Shown: positions 24,224-38,685, counted from the first letter of the stretch. The stretch: DNA of 64,000 nucleotides from Cryomorphaceae bacterium (GCA_019649675.1 BOWN01000002.1:1-64000); one strand, 5' to 3'. Program-made: numbers and translations. The notes: a model not told the origin generated them from the sequence alone.

Positions 24224-26345
24224 ACCTGATTTTTCAAATATAGAACTCAATCTAGAGAGGAAAATAGCTCAAAGATCAGAAAGAAAATGGATGAGTCCTG
24301 AGCAAATAGAAATTAAAGAAAACTACTGTTCTGAAGATATAAAAGATACTGAGCATATCGGTTTTATTTCAGGTATTGCTCCTAACCTTAGAGGTCCTTA
24401 CGCTTCGATGTACGTCACACGTCCATGGACCATTAGACAATATGCAGGTTTCTCAACTGCAGAAGAATCGAATGCTTTTTACCGAAGAAATCTAAAAGCC
24501 GGACAAAAAGGCTTATCTGTTGCCTTTGACCTAGCTACACATAGAGGTTATGATTCAGATCATGAACGCGTATTAGGAGATGTTGGAAAAGCAGGCGTTG
24601 CCATAGATTCTGTAGAGGATATGAAAATACTTTTCGATAAAATACCTCTGGATAAAATGTCGGTTTCAATGACAATGAATGGAGCTGTTCTTCCAATTAT
24701 GGCTTTTTATATTGTTGCTGCGCAAGAACAAGGTGTGAGTCAAAAACTTTTAAATGGAACCATTCAAAATGATATATTGAAAGAATTCATGGTTCGAAAC
24801 ACATATATCTATCCACCCAAGCACTCTATTAAAATTATTGCCGATATTTTTGAGTATACCTCTAAGAATATGCCGAAATTCAACTCTATAAGTATTTCTG
24901 GATATCACATGCAAGAAGCAGGTGCTACAGCAGATATAGAATTGGCATATACGTTAGCAGATGGATTAGAGTATATTCGAACAGGGTTGAATGCTGGAAT
25001 GGATATAGATACCTTTGCACCACGGTTATCATTCTTTTGGGGTATTGGAATGAATCATTTTATGGAAATTGCTAAAATGCGATCTGCTCGAATGATTTGG
25101 GCAAAACTGGTCAAGCAATTTAACCCTACAAACCCAAAATCTTTAGCTTTAAGAACTCACTGTCAAACATCGGGATGGAGTTTAACAGAGCAAGATCCAT
25201 TTAACAATGTAACTCGAACTTGTATTGAAGCAATGGCGGCAGTTTTTGGTGGGACGCAGTCATTACATACAAATGCACTAGATGAAGCAATTGCTTTACC
25301 AACAGAATTTTCGGCTCGTATTGCACGAAATACTCAAATATATCTTCAAAAAGAAACAGAAATTACAAGAGTTGTAGATCCTTGGGGCGGCTCATATTAC
25401 CTTGAAAAACTTACTGAGCAAATCACGCATAAAGCATGGATACTTCTTAAAGAAATTGATGAACTCGGTGGAATGGCCAAGGCGATTGAAACTGGTATTC
25501 CTAAAATGAGAATAGAAGAAGCTGCAGCAAGGAAACAAGCAAGAATAGACAGTGGTAAAGATCAAATTATTGGTGTAAATTCTTATAGGCTAGAAAAAGA
25601 AGCAATTATAGAAACATTAGAAGTTGACAATACATCAGTTAGAGAAGCTCAAATTAAACGTTTAAATAAAATTCGTTCAACGAGAGATACTAAATCAGTT
25701 AAAAAAACTTTAAATGATCTTACTCAAGCGTGTCAATCAGGTAAAGGAAATTTATTAGCTTTAGCAATAGAAGCAGCAAGATGCAGAGCTACACTTGGTG
25801 AAATATCTGATGCATGTGAGAAAGTATTCGGTAGATACCAAGCTAAAATACGTTCAATTACTGGAGTTTATTCTATGGAAATAGACAATGATGAATCATT
25901 TAAAAAAGCACAAGAATTAGCTGATAAATTTGCTGAATTAGAAGGACGAAGACCACGAATTATGGTTGCAAAAATGGGGCAAGATGGACATGATCGTGGT
26001 GCCAAAGTTGTTTCTACATCATTTGCTGACCTGGGTTTTGATGTAGACATAGGTCCTTTATTCCAAACACCAAAAGAAGCTGCCAAACAAGCTGTAGAAA
26101 ATGATGTACATATTTTAGGTATATCCTCTTTAGCTGCTGGACATAAAACACTCGTACCTCAAGTTATTGAAGAATTAAAACAACTTGGCAGAAAAGATAT
26201 TTTAGTTGTTGCTGGTGGTGTAATTCCATCTCAAGATTACGACTATCTATTTAAATCTGGTGTATCAGGTATTTTTGGACCTGGAACAGTTATAGCTGAA
26301 GCTGCTTCACAAATATTAGAAATAATGATAAAAGATAGAAAATGA
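24216..26345 (+). CDS. mutB: Methylmalonyl-CoA mutase large subunit
   Basis: Intact 709 aa; '[35 protein letters not shown]', B12 domain '[35 protein letters not shown]'. Confidence 0.98.
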   Translation: MPRPDFSNIELNLERKIAQRSERKWMSPEQIEIKENYCSEDIKDTEHIGFISGIAPNLRGPYASMYVTRPWTIRQYAGFSTAEESNAFYRRNLKAGQKGLSVAFDLATHRGYDSDHERVLGDVGKAGVAIDSVEDMKILFDKIPLDKMSVSMTMNGAVLPIMAFYIVAAQEQGVSQKLLNGTIQNDILKEFMVRNTYIYPPKHSIKIIADIFEYTSKNMPKFNSISISGYHMQEAGATADIELAYTLADGLEYIRTGLNAGMDIDTFAPRLSFFWGIGMNHFMEIAKMRSARMIWAKLVKQFNPTNPKSLALRTHCQTSGWSLTEQDPFNNVTRTCIEAMAAVFGGTQSLHTNALDEAIALPTEFSARIARNTQIYLQKETEITRVVDPWGGSYYLEKLTEQITHKAWILLKEIDELGGMAKAIETGIPKMRIEEAAARKQARIDSGKDQIIGVNSYRLEKEAIIETLEVDNTSVREAQIKRLNKIRSTRDTKSVKKTLNDLTQACQSGKGNLLALAIEAARCRATLGEISDACEKVFGRYQAKIRSITGVYSMEIDNDESFKKAQELADKFAELEGRRPRIMVAKMGQDGHDRGAKVVSTSFADLGFDVDIGPLFQTPKEAAKQAVENDVHILGISSLAAGHKTLVPQVIEELKQLGRKDILVVAGGVIPSQDYDYLFKSGVSGIFGPGTVIAEAASQILEIMIKDRK

Positions 26346-26953
26346 AAAAATTATTAATATTAATAGCTTTTTGTTATGTTACAATAGCACAAGCTCAAAA
26401 TACTCGTAATGACAGTTACTCAGCATTTGGTATACTTACGAGTTTTGAGGAAATACCTTTCGGTATTGGCTTTTATAATGTTCCTATAACTGAGAATTTT
26501 GGGTTTTTTACAGAGCTTAAATTTAATCGTTTAAGCTTTAACAATGAGTTTTCTTATCAAGGTTATCCTGTAGCTTCTGATACGCTTAGAAATGCAGTAT
26601 CTCTTGGAAACAAAAATATTTTGAAAATGATTAATATTGGAACCGTTTTTAATCCTCAAGAGTTAGGGGTTTTAGAATGGGATTTCATAGATATTGATTT
26701 TTGTGTAGGAATAGGATTCGTTCAAAATTTTCAATATAAATTCTATAATGACACTCAAGGTATTGAATCAGGCGATAATCAAAGTGCATCAGATCCTTTA
26801 GGTAAATACTACGTAATTGATTACAACGATCATGGCATTAACTTGAACCTAGGTACAAATTTATCATTTCAAAGAGTACCCTTTATGATTCATATTGGAT
26901 ACGACTTAAAACCTAAAGTTCTTGCACTAGGATTAAATTGGAAAATTAAATAA
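26342..26953 (+). CDS. Hypothetical secreted / outer-membrane-like protein
   Basis: 203 aa ORF with signal peptide '[19 protein letters not shown]', beta-rich. Confidence 0.6.
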   Translation: MKKLLILIAFCYVTIAQAQNTRNDSYSAFGILTSFEEIPFGIGFYNVPITENFGFFTELKFNRLSFNNEFSYQGYPVASDTLRNAVSLGNKNILKMINIGTVFNPQELGVLEWDFIDIDFCVGIGFVQNFQYKFYNDTQGIESGDNQSASDPLGKYYVIDYNDHGINLNLGTNLSFQRVPFMIHIGYDLKPKVLALGLNWKIK

Positions 26954-26960
26954 AAATTTA

Positions 26961-27147
26961 AGATTCAGATTTACAAATTTCGTCAGGCTCAGCACCACAA
27001 AATCCACATGGCTCTCCTTCTTTGGTAATTAAAGGATTGTTACTTGCACAAGTCCTTCAAATTTACCATCTTTTTTTGCCCAAATTTTAATTGCAATACC
27101 GGCAAATCCAATTCCGAAAGAACAATTGAGATTATTGCTGTTTTCAT
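26961..27147 (-). CDS. Small conserved single-TM protein with Cys-rich C-term (frameshifted)
   Basis: Combining frames: 'MKTAIISIVLS...' then '...CASNNPLITKEGEPCGFCGAEPDEICKSES*', a pattern familiar from small Flavobacteriia membrane proteins. Confidence 0.5.
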
Positions 27148-27187
27148 GTCAATAATTTTATACAAAAATAGACTAAAGAAATTAAAA

Positions 27188-28200
27188 TAAAACTTCTAAG
27201 ACTAATTTACTTAATACATTGACTTCCATTTGAAGAGGAATACCAAACTTATCTTTTACAGAGGATTGAATGTCTTGTGCAAGTTTGTAAATATTCTTTC
27301 CTTTTGCACCACCATAGTTAACCAAAACTAAGGCTTGCTTATCATGAACACCGTAATTTCCAATACGTTTACCTTTCCAACCGAATTTTTCAATCAACCA
27401 GGCAGCTGGTACTTTAACTTCATTATCATTAAAGAAAGAAGGAACATCAGCATATTCTTTTTAATATCTTGAAAATGAGATATTGGGAATTACAGGGTTC
27501 TTAAAAAAGAGCCCGAATTTCCAATCTCTTTTGGATCAGGTAATTTTGAAGATCTAATCGATATTATTGCCTCACTGACATCTTTGGGCTAGGTTTATAT
27601 ATAGACATTTGATCCAATAATCAGCTAAGGGCCATAAGATGTATTAACTATCCCATCTTCTTTCAATTGAATCGTAACTGATAATATTATATATTTTCCC
27701 TTATGTATATTTTTAAAAACTGATTCTCTGTAGGCAAAATGACAAGATTCTCGATCAAATGAATGGATTTCTTCACTATCAATATGAAAAGCCTCAAGTT
27801 CAATAAAAACATCTTTCAATTCAACACCATAAGCACCTATGTTTTGAATTGGAGCAGCTCCTATTTTGCCAGGTATGAGAGACAAATTTTCAATACCATT
27901 ATAACCATTATTAATAGACCATAATACAAATTCATGCCAATTTTCTCCTGCCTGAACTTTTATCTTTCCATCTCCGAGATCAGAAATGCCCTTGAGGTCA
28001 ATTAAGATGACTAATCCTTCATAATCTCTGCATAATAGAATATTACTACCACCCCCAAAAATAATTTAGGAAGGTATAGAAAATCAGGTTCATTAAGAAC
28101 TTTTCTTAATTCTGAAAAGATGTTACCACAGCAAAAAAGCAGCATTACAATCAATTCCAAAAGTATTATAAGCTTTCAATGAATGGTTTTAAATATTCTC
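27188..28200 (-). CDS. murB: UDP-N-acetylenolpyruvoylglucosamine reductase (frameshifted)
   Basis: '[26 protein letters not shown]', '[39 protein letters not shown]'. Confidence 0.9.
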
Positions 28201-28450
28201 ATATTCAATGATACTGGTTTCGATAATAGATATAAAATTCGTTTAAAAGGATAATATCAGGACTCAATTTATTAATACTTAACTAAAGTATTATAAAATT
28301 GAAAATCAAATTAGAAATCTGATTAAACTTAGTTGATAACTCTATTTTAATGAATCAGAATATGAAATAATAGTATTCTGAAGCAAAATTGAATAATCTC
28401 ATTAAATTTTGGAAGAAATACTTAAATGATTAAATCATTAAAATAAAAAT

Positions 28451-29413
28451 TTACAATAAAGAATATATTAATTTCTCTAAACTCATACCTTCTGCTTCTG
28501 CCTTATAATTACGAACAATACGATGACGTAATATAGGATATGAAATAGCTTTTACATCCTCAATATCTGGTGAGTACTTACCGTTAATTGCTGCATGACA
28601 CTTAGCAGCTAGAACTAAAAACTGAGAAGCTCTTGGACCAGCACCCCAAGAAATGTACTTTTTAACATCATCAGGAGCGAAATTACTATCAGGCCTTGTT
28701 TTTGCGACCAATTTAACAGCATATTCTACAACATTATCAGCTATAGGAATTTTCGAATTAAATTTTGTATTTTAATAATTTCACTAGAAGAAAGTACTTC
28801 ACTAACTGAGTTATTTGTATTTGAAGTAGTATTCTTTACAATTTCAACTTCTTCATTAAAGAAGGATAATCAACTTTAAGATTAAACATAAATCTATCTA
28901 GCTGTGCTTCAGGTAAAGGGTAAGTCCCCTCTTGTTCTATTGGATTTTGAGTAGCCAAAACAAAAATGGTTTATCTAACTCATAATGTTTTCCACCAGCG
29001 GTAACAGAACGTTCTTGCATAGCCTCTAAAAGTGCAGCTTGTGTTTTAGGTGGAGTACGATTAATCTCATCAGCAAGAATAACATTAGAAAAAATAGGAC
29101 CATTTATAAATTTAAAATTTCTATTTTCGTCTAAGATATCTGCACTATAATATCTGATGGCATTAAATCAGGCGTGAATTGAATCCTTGAAAAATTAAGT
29201 CCTAAAGCTTCACTAATTGTTTTTACCAATAGAGTTTTTGCCAAACCAGGGACTCCAACCAAAAGAACGTGTCCATTACAAAATATAGATATTATAAGTT
29301 CTTCGACAACTTGATCTTGGACCTACTATAACTTTTGCTATTTCATTTTTTAAAGTAGTAAACTGCTTCTTTAATTGATCCAATTGTAATACTTCATCCT
29401 TTTTTACAACCAT
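28451..29413 (-). CDS. MoxR-family AAA ATPase (frameshifted)
   Basis: '[66 protein letters not shown]'; C-term '[69 protein letters not shown]'. Confidence 0.92.
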
Positions 29414-29418
29414 GATTA

Positions 29419-30740
29419 ATTTTTTAACCAATTATATTGAAAATCTAACACTTTATATTCTTCGTTAATGCGAACGTAAGTCTTTGATAAAGAGGTATTT
29501 ATCCAATCTGAAATAGCTTCATCTTTCTTCTGCTCTAAAGCCATATCTCGAATCATTTTATAATCATCTTTAAAATTCACTTTATGAGCTTCCGCTTTAC
29601 TTAAAAGCTTAAAAAGTCTATAAGCTTCTTTTCCATCATCTAGTTTCACATAACTTGGTTCAGATATTTCATTAACTTCTAATTGTTCAACAGCTAGTTT
29701 AATAGCACTTTCCAATTCATGTAACTCAAATTTACTGGTTCCAGTATTCAAATTAATCAACTTACCACCATTGAATTTAGTCATTTCATCATCAGAATAA
29801 CGAATTGAAGCATCTTCAAAAGTTAACTTTTCATCTAAAATAGAATCTCGAACTGAAATTAAAATATCTTTTGCGATATTTAAATCAATAGCTGAAATTT
29901 TAGGAGACATTAATATATGACGAATATCAACTTCATCTCCTCTATGTTCTTCCATCATAACAATATGATATCCATATTCTGTTTCAAAAAACATCAGATA
30001 TTTCACCATCTTGAAGACTAAACATTACAGCTTCAAATTCTTTCACAAACATTCCTCTTTTAATAGCATTATATAAACCACCATTTCTAGATGAACCAGG
30101 ATCTTCAGAATACAAAATTGCTAATGTTGCAAAGCTTTCACCTTTCAAAACACGCTCCTTAAGTTTTCTAATTTATTTTCAGTCTCTTTAATTGCGGATG
30201 CACTTGCTGGAGGGTGTTTTAATATATGTGCTACTTCAATTGTTTCATTAACAATAGGAAGACTATCTGGATCAAAATTTAGAAAGTAATTTTGAACTTC
30301 TTTAGGAGTCACATCTACCGACGAAGTGATTTCAAATCGAACCCTCTGAATAATTAAAGAATTTTCAATGGGTTCATACATTTCCTCTTTAATTTCATAA
30401 ATCTTTTTATCAAAATATTCTTCTAACTGATCTTCACTACCCAGTTGCGATATAAAAGTATTTAATCGAGAATCAATTTCATTAAAAACATCATTTTCAG
30501 TTACTTCATACTATCTATTTCTGGCTTTATGAAGCATTAATTTTTGAAATAATAAATCTTCTAAAACCTGAATTCGCATTGAAAGAATCTACTTCTAAGC
30601 CCTGAGCTTGATATTGAAGAATTTGTTGTTCGAAATCAGACTTAAGTAAAATTTTTTCCAACAATGGCAACAATATTTTCTACAACCTGTAATTAAAAAA
30701 TGATTTATAAATAAAAATACAATGCAAAATATTTTTTCAT
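29419..30740 (-). CDS. SurA-like peptidyl-prolyl isomerase (frameshifted)
   Basis: 'VVENIVAIVGK', 'FFETEYGYHIVMMEEHRGDEVDIRHILMSPKISAIDLNIAKD', 'DVTPKEVQNYF' parvulin/SurA signatures. Confidence 0.85.
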
Positions 30741-31480
30741 ATTAATATATTTCAAATTGATTAGATTGCTTGCATCTTCAAATAATTTAGTTTTAATTAC
30801 ATCTACTGTTTTAATTTTCTTTGATTTAGCAATATACTTTTATTTCCTCTTTTACATATTCTAATGGTGCAATTTCTCCTTTTTCTTTAAGATTTATCAG
30901 ACGAACAAAGTAAATATCTAACAATCTTTTAAAATCATCGATTTTTTGTAATCGATAATTTTGAAATATCTAATCCTCAGAAAAAACTTGCTTAAAATCA
31001 TTCCACATCAACCATTCTTTTGAATTATAATAAAAACGCTTTAAATATGGTGACAATAAGTTTCTATTGCATCTTCAAAAGTGTTCTTTTTAAACAACCA
31101 TTTTCAAGAGAATCTAATTTGGGAGCCATAATCTTGTTTTAACAAATATGACTTTCTAATTTATCAGACAATATATAATCATCAGTATGCTGTTTAATAA
31201 GATTGAAGTGACTTCAATATAAGTTCAAGACTTTGCTCAATTAGTTTTTGTTCTTTGCATGTATCAAAGGAACGCGGTAAGATTTTAAATTTTTTATCAA
31301 TTTCTAATTGTCCTTTTATTTTTAGAACTGTTTTTTGTAATAATATTTTTTTGAGCCCAATTATTAATATACTGCTGAATGAATGTTAAACTATCAAAAG
31401 ATGATAACTTACGATTTTTGATGTAACCGTTTTATACAAAAAAAATCACCTAATCTGTATTAAAACTCATCATTATTTCA
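30740..31480 (-). CDS. Hypothetical periplasmic protein between two PPIase genes (frameshifted)
   Basis: C-term '..YFVRLINLKEKGEIAPLEYVKEEIKVY'; position suggests a SurA/PpiC-associated protein. Confidence 0.4.
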
Positions 31481-31589
31481 AATAGAGCAAGAGGAAAAAA
31501 AAAAATAAAAATAATATAATAGATTTAATCAATATTTTTGTTTTACTTAAGTTCTGTTGTTAGGTATTTCCTACCACCAAAAAATATCT

Positions 31590-33690
31590 TTGAAAACCTA
31601 ATAATTTAATGCCTTTTTAACGCTTCTTAAACGTACCTTAAAGAAGGAACTTTATCATCATTTAATGTTTAATTCCTAATGGTTTGACTTAAAAAGTTTA
31701 AAAACAAACGAATTAACACTAAAAGAATATTTTGTTTTAACTAGATACCACTTTTTCAAGAAAAACTTTTAAAACGAAGTAATTTGCCCCGGCTTAATTA
31801 ACCCTTTTTTTTTTGGGGTAAACTTCATTTATGTAACCATTTTTACATTTGATTGTCATAAATTAAAAGACAGACCTTGTTCCCCCTTACTTTATCCAAA
31901 ATTATTTTCACCTCTAAGGAATAACCTTTTTTTTAATCCATGTTTAAAGTTGAAGAATTTTTTATTGATTTATTCGTATCTCATCAATACTTTCCTATAT
32001 TTCCTCTAGATATTTTTTTACGAAGTGAAAGCTATTGATTCATTCAAACAGTTAATAACTGTTGCATCTTTACACGGATATCCTCAATATGTAATTTTTC
32101 TTGGCTTCAAATAATAAGCGTTTAAACCAATAGAATGCTACTGCTTTGGACCAGGGGCCTCTTTTTTATTTGTCAATTCATACAATAAAAATACCATCAC
32201 GGTATTCCTGCATTAACAAAATAAACGAAAACAAGCTGTATTTTTGACTCTAGATTAGCGTTTTCATATGCAATAATTAAATCTTCAGACCATTTAGCAA
32301 AAGCTCATCTACAAAATTTGATGGTTCAAATTTATTTTTAATCTTCGAGTTTCAAAAAGTTAACATGTATTCTGCAAAATCATACTGAGAATATTTAACA
32401 GAACCGAGTGAAAAATACCCTTTATTCAGAGAACTAGCATGATCTTTTAAAGACCATTTGCTAGCTCTTAAAGCAATAAAGTCATTACGATTAACTTCTT
32501 TCATATTATTTAATGCCGAAGTATTAATCCTCAGAAGTTGTACTCCATTTTCTTCCTTTTTTAACTTTTTAACCAAAGAAGTTCGTTTTACCTGAGATCT
32601 AGAATCTTTTCAAACTCTAGATTGAATGTCCGATTTTTCATTTCAAAAGCAGCCCAATCCTTTACGGTCAATAAGTTTGGTCAATATGCCAGCCATATTG
32701 TGTTTTCAATAGGTGTAGATATAGTCACCTATATTATCTGTAAAAAGAAAAAGCAGCATCTTCAAAAAGCTTTCAATCCATCTTATTATTTGATCCAAAA
32801 ACCAAGGTAAACACCCTTTCGAAGAATTATTTTTATCATCTGAATATTGCTTAGCCATTTCCCTGCAAAATCAGCAGATCTTATTGATGATTTTCATTGC
32901 AAATATCATCTATTTTTTGCTTCGCAATAGCCTTCTTCTTTTAATAGACGATTTACCTACAGACTCGGTACTAACCATAATATGAGTTGCTTTTGGCCTT
33001 CAATTCTAGATGGTCGTTTACTTTTCCAGTAACATTTAAAAAAATGATATCCATAACGGGTACGAATAATTTTTGACACTTCACCTATAGGAGTTCTATA
33101 TGCAGCAGTTTCAAATGGATAAACCATGTATAAAAGCGTCCCGAAGTAACCGAGACTTCCGGAATTTGCGGATGGATCGTCTGAATTTACCCTAGCAATA
33201 TCAGCAAAATTGGCACCATCTAAAATCTCTTCTTTGTCTAATACTTTGAGCTCTTTTTATGCCTTCAATGTATCGGTAGAAGGCGAAGCATCTTTCAGCA
33301 ACCGAAATTAATATATTGACGCTCTTTCAGTTTTTAAACGCTCATAAGCTTCTTCTACCAACTTTTCACCAGCCTCATTATCAACTAAATATGATTAGCC
33401 AATTGTTTTTCTATATCCACAATTTTACAAAAGAAGGTACAGTATCCATACCCAAGGATTCAGCTTCTTGACCTTAAGTTTAAAGTTGATAAATAACTGA
33501 AGATATCTTCATCTAAGGTTTTAGGGTCAAGTTCTTCACCTACGTTCATTATTGTAAATACTTAAAAAAATCGTCAACAATTTCAACTTTTTCACGGCAA
33601 CAGTAAGTAATGTTCTCAGTTCTTGGCACTTGTGAAAATGAATTGAATGTACGGCAGTCAATACCAATAAAAAATAATTTTCTCATTTTA
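31590..33690 (-). CDS. PpiC-type peptidyl-prolyl cis-trans isomerase (very heavily frameshifted)
   Basis: Fragments 'VYPFETAAYRTPIGEVSKIIRTRYGYHFLNVTGKVN' and 'QLFINFKLKVKEAESLGMDTVPSF'. Confidence 0.7.
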
Positions 33691-35184
33691 AAAATATGCT
33701 TTTACTTTCTTACTATACTCAGGTGCTTCTCGTGTAATTGTTACATCGAGGGTGCGTATCCAATGACGCCAGCACTTGTTATTCACAGAATTGAGCTTTT
33801 TCTTTCAATGTTAAAATGTCTTTGAGCCACAATAACCCATTCTTGCCCTTTTTAAATCCTCCAACAACCTGGTAATAACTTCCGCGGCTAAAGTACTTAT
33901 ATAATCAACACGTCCCCACAATCCCTTCTGAACCAACTAACTTAAAGATCATCTTAATATTCTTGAAAATAACGCACCTTTGGAACCAGCTTTCGCTGTA
34001 CAATAGAGACCGCATTCCACGATAGGTCTATACTCCGACCCTCGAATGAAAATGATTTCCTTCTTTCTCTCCCTTGTGACTCTCTGTACCAGCTAACAAA
34101 GAACCTAACAGGACTGAATCAGCACCAGCAGAAATGTGCTCAACTGGAGGTCACAGTATATCTAATACCACCATCTGCTACTACTGGGACAACAGTTCCT
34201 TTAGCATCAGCAACCATCAGCCATAGCTGGATAATTTCTGGGTACCCAACGCCTGCAATAACTCTAGTCGTACAATAGAACCTGGACCGATTCCAACTCA
34301 CCATACTGCCCAGCATCTACCAAATATTTAGCTGCCTCAGCTGTTGCAATATTTCCAACAACAACATCTAAATTTGGGTATTTTTCTTAATTACTTTTAA
34401 AGTATTTACAACACCTTCTGTATGACCATGAGCTGTATCTACGACTATAGCATCTACACCTGCTTTACAAGAGCATCTACTCTGATCTAAAGCATCTAAT
34501 GTGACACCTACAGCAGCAGCAACTCTTAAACGACCATATGAATCTTTATTAGAATTTGGTTGAACTCGAACTTTAATTATATCTCTATAAGTTATTAATC
34601 CAACCAAATGATTAAGTCATCTACTACAGGTAACTTTTCAATTTTATGTTTTTGAAGTATGTCTTCAGCTTGAGCTAAAGTTGTATTCTCTCTTCGTAAC
34701 AACTAAACCATCTCCAGTCATAACCTCTTCAACAGATAGACTGTCATTTTTCACAAAACGTAAATCTCTATTGGTTACAATCCTAAGTAACTCTCCTGAA
34801 GAATCAACCACAGGTATCCGCCAATGCGAAATTCTTTCATCATACGCTTTGCATCAGAAACTGTTGCAGTATGCTTAAGAGTTACAGGGTCTAATATCAT
34901 TCCTGATTCAGCCGTTTTACAGAGCGAACTTCTTTAGCTTGGCTTGAATACTCATGTTTTTATGCAAAACTGAAATCCTCCTTCACGAGCATAGCAATAG
35001 CCATAGCTGATTCAGAAACCGTATCCATAGCTGCTGAAACAATAGGGTATTTAGGGGTATATTTCTTGAAAATTTAGATGTAATGTTAACATCACGAGGT
35101 AAAACTTTAGAATAGCTGGCACTAATAAAACATCGTCGTAAGTAAGGCCTTCACCGATAAATTTATCTGCAGAATGTAAATCCA
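33688..35184 (-). CDS. guaB: IMP dehydrogenase (frameshifted)
   Basis: 'MDLHSADKFIGEGLTYDDVLLVPA', 'VGVTLDALDQ...AGVDAIVVDTAHGHTEGVVNTLKVIKK', CBS region, C-term 'VTITREAPEYSKKVKAYF'. Confidence 0.9.
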
Positions 35185-35308
35185 TTAGAATGCAATTTTA
35201 GATGATAATTGCGTGCAAATATACTAAAAACATAGTGCTTCATCATCAAATTCAAAAGATGCAAATCAATAGATATTAATATCATATTTCAGCTAAAAAT
35301 ATTCGTCA

Positions 35309-36196
35309 ACTTTAAATAAATAGTTTTTTATAAAAAAACTTAAAACCTAACTGAATAGAATTATATGGATAATCATGTAAAGATAATTGCTGTTGTAAAT
35401 AGAATTCATAAGTATTCCAATTTCTAGAAATTTTGGCTGATAAATAATGGGAAATCTCCATTTCCCAATAACCTTTAAAACCTCTTAAAGAATTACTAAG
35501 TGTGTAATCTTTATAAGATAGATTAAATGTTAAAGCAGCTAAAATTGCATCATTTTGACGGTTATTTTCCATATAAGTCTGCCAACACATACAAACCCAA
35601 TAATGTACCTAAATCATAACTAAGATCTTTAGTTATACTATTTTCTAAATGGTAAGACAAATCAAAATAATATGCAGGAGCATCAGTATATCTTGCATTT
35701 CTAAATTGTGAACCAGAAGCAGTTTTTAAACCCATATTAAAAATAAACTGTGTGTTTTTATTTTTAAAAATAAGTGCATTCAACTCTACCAAAAGATCTC
35801 CGCTAGCAAAGCCTTTTGGGAATTCATCTCGAACCACCCTATCATTCCTTAAAAACAGAATCCATTTCAAAATACTCAATGGGATTCATTGAAAACTTTA
35901 AACTTGCTTTTTCACCTAATGGAAATGCAAAACGCAAATATACATCCCTTGACGTCTCACCGAATTCAGATGATTACTCAATCGGACATCAAACTCAGGT
36001 TTAAAAATCATTTTTCTGCAAAAGGGATTGGAAAGGCATTTGGACCCATAAAAGCAGGAGAGACTTTCATATAAGAAGACCAATGGTTTTGACCATTCCA
36101 CTGGTGTATTTCATTCCACCAACTGTAATCTTGAGCAATTAGATTAAAGGCTGGTAGAAGAATTAAAATGATGTATTTCCAACAACAATTTCGCAT
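35309..36196 (-). CDS. Hypothetical outer-membrane beta-barrel-like protein (frameshifted)
   Basis: 'MRNCCWKYIILILLPAFNLIAQDYSWWNEIHQWNGQNHWSSYMKVSPAFMGPNAFPIPF' secretion signal; alternating beta strands, C-term 'SIQLGFKFFYKKLFI'. Confidence 0.5.
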
Positions 36197-37435
36197 AAAT
36201 GTTCTTCTTTTAAATATTTATTTGCCAAATCTTTTAATGCTTCAGCGTCTATATTATCGAGTAATCGTCTTATAACTTCATAAAACTCAAACCTACGCCC
36301 TGAATATGCATATTTTTCAACAAACTGGCCTGTGCAAAAGGACCATCAGCAGAATATAAAATTTGCCCTATGATATAATTTTTAACCAAGCTGAGTTCTT
36401 CATCAGAAATTAATTCTTCACGTAAACGTTTAGCTCGAAATAAATTTCTTGTAAAGCTGATTTGTGTTCCTTCTCCTTTTACTTCTAGTGGAAATACTAA
36501 AATAACCACTTTCTTCCTGATTCACGCACATAGCACCTATCCATAGGTTAAACCTTTATCTTCTCTAATATTACTCATTAAACGTGAACCAAAATAGCCA
36601 CCTAAAACTACAGATAAAAACTTTAATTGTTGGTAATCTGTATGGTGTGAATTAAAACAAACCCGACCTATTCTAATGGCCGATTGTAATGCACCTTCTT
36701 TATAATATGAATTTTATCATTTTTAACTTTGAAGAATATTCCTGAACTGAAGACGCCTTTTTTAATTTCCAAGTCCCTAAATATTTATTCAATATTGATT
36801 CGCATTCTTAGGCATCAACCTGCAAACATATACTTTCATTGTGCATTCTTATAATACGTATCGTGAAAGTTAAAAGATCTTCTGTGAAATATTTTCAAAA
36901 TCTTCTATACTTGTAGAAATTCCATAAGGATGATCATCGAATAAGGTATTGAAAAAAAGTATTTCTGGCTTTAAATTCTACTTTTTCAGAGTTTATAATG
37001 AAACTTTGTTTTTTTCTGTGCCAAAATAACTTTGAATTCATCTTCGGAAAAAAGCGGCATTTCTTATGGCATCAATAAAGATGGGTAATACCTTATCAAA
37101 GTATTTATTAAGGGAGTAAAGGCTCACAACAGCTCTATCAGAATTAATATCTAACTGGGTGTATGCACCGTAAAAGTCAAGACTTTCGTGAATTTCTTCT
37201 CCCTTTTTTATTGGCAGTACCTTCAAATAGCATGGCATTACACCATACTTGCTTGCAAGGCCTTATCTTGAACTTTTGATCCAGCTTCAAAAACCAAATC
37301 CAAACGACATAACTCTTGTCCAGCTCCTTCTAATACATAAACTTCTATAGAATTAGCCAAACGTAAAGTATTAGGCACTAAGAACTTAGGCATTTGAATC
37401 TCTTGAAAATCAATTTCCTGGCTTCTGTCTAACAT
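36180..37435 (-). CDS. M16 family peptidase, non-catalytic-type partner (frameshifted)
   Basis: 'PKFLVPNTLRLANSIEVYVLEGAGQELCRLDLVFEAGSKVQDKALQASMV' M16 N-term without HxxEH. Confidence 0.82.
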
Positions 37436-37439
37436 CTTA

Positions 37440-38684
37440 ATCTATTTGGCGTGGTAATATAAAGTATTTGAATTTTCTTTTCTAAAAATATCTTGAGCTA
37501 TGGTCATAATTTTATCAGAAGTAACCGCCTCATAAAGATCGATTTGCTTATTGACTAAATTTGCAGCACCTATCAATTCTGAAGTAGCTAAATTCATGGC
37601 TTTATTTAAACACATTAAGCTCTGAAAATCATGTGTGCAGATATCACTTTATTTTTAACTTTTCTTAGCTCATTATCTGACACCTAAATTGGCTTGCAAC
37701 TTGTTTTATTTCTGCATCAATCCCCCCTCTCTGCCTCTTGCATTGTGATATTTGGCGCCAGCTTACCAGCAAAATAAAACAACCCATTGTCTATCGAACT
37801 ACCAACAAATGCATCAATATTTGTAAACAATTTTTGTTCTTTTACGAGCGAATGATTTAATCTAGACGAATGACCACGAGATAAAATATCAGAAATCAAA
37901 TCCGTAGCAAAAAAATCTTCGTGTGTTCGAGCACACATATGAAAAGCTTTATAAATCACATCAACAGGCACATCTCGCTCAACTTTTAAAATACGAGCTT
38001 TTGTTTGCATAGGTTCAGTAGGAATATTTCTAACATGATATTTTTCTTCGCTCAATTGAACCAAACCACTTTTCAGATAAGTACTTAACTTGATCAAGTT
38101 TCAACATCTCCTGCAACAACTAATATAGCATTATTGGGAGCATAATGCTTATAAAAAAAAGATTTGACTTCATCCATAGTAGCATTTTCAATATGCGATA
38201 CTTCTTTTCCAATAGTAGGCCATTGGTAAGGGTGTTTTTTATAAGCAAGTGGTCTTAATAATAAGTGAATATCACCATAGGGTTGATTCAAATAATTCTG
38301 TTTAAACTCTTCAACAACAACCTGGCGTTGAACCTCTAAACTTTTAGGGGTAAAGGCTAAACTAAGCATTCGATCAGATTCCAAACGAAAGGCATGTTCT
38401 AAATTTTCTTTTGGAAGTGTAATATAGTAATTGGTAATATCATTAGAGGTAAAGGCATTATTCTGACCACCAGCTTTCTCAACAATCTCATCATAATTAG
38501 AAATATTAACAGAACCACCAAACATCAAATGTTCAAATAAATGAGCAAATCCAGTTCTAGTGGGGTCTTCATCTCGGGCACCTACATCATACAATAAATT
38601 AAAAGCAACTATAGGTGTACTTTTATCTCGATGAACAATAACTTTTAAACCATTATCCAATTCGAATTTTTCAAAATTTATCAT
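37440..38684 (-). CDS. M16 family zinc peptidase (catalytic; frameshifted)
   Basis: 'VAFNLLYDVGARDEDPTRTGFAHLFEHLMFGGSVNISNYDEIVEKAGGQNNAFTSNDITNYYITLP' with HLFEH. Confidence 0.93.
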
Positions 38685-38685
38685 A

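Noticed and set aside
31590-33690. Degraded gene / intergenic decay zone
   Set aside because: PpiC-type isomerase fragments are in the correct order throughout; the pattern matches poor consensus quality.
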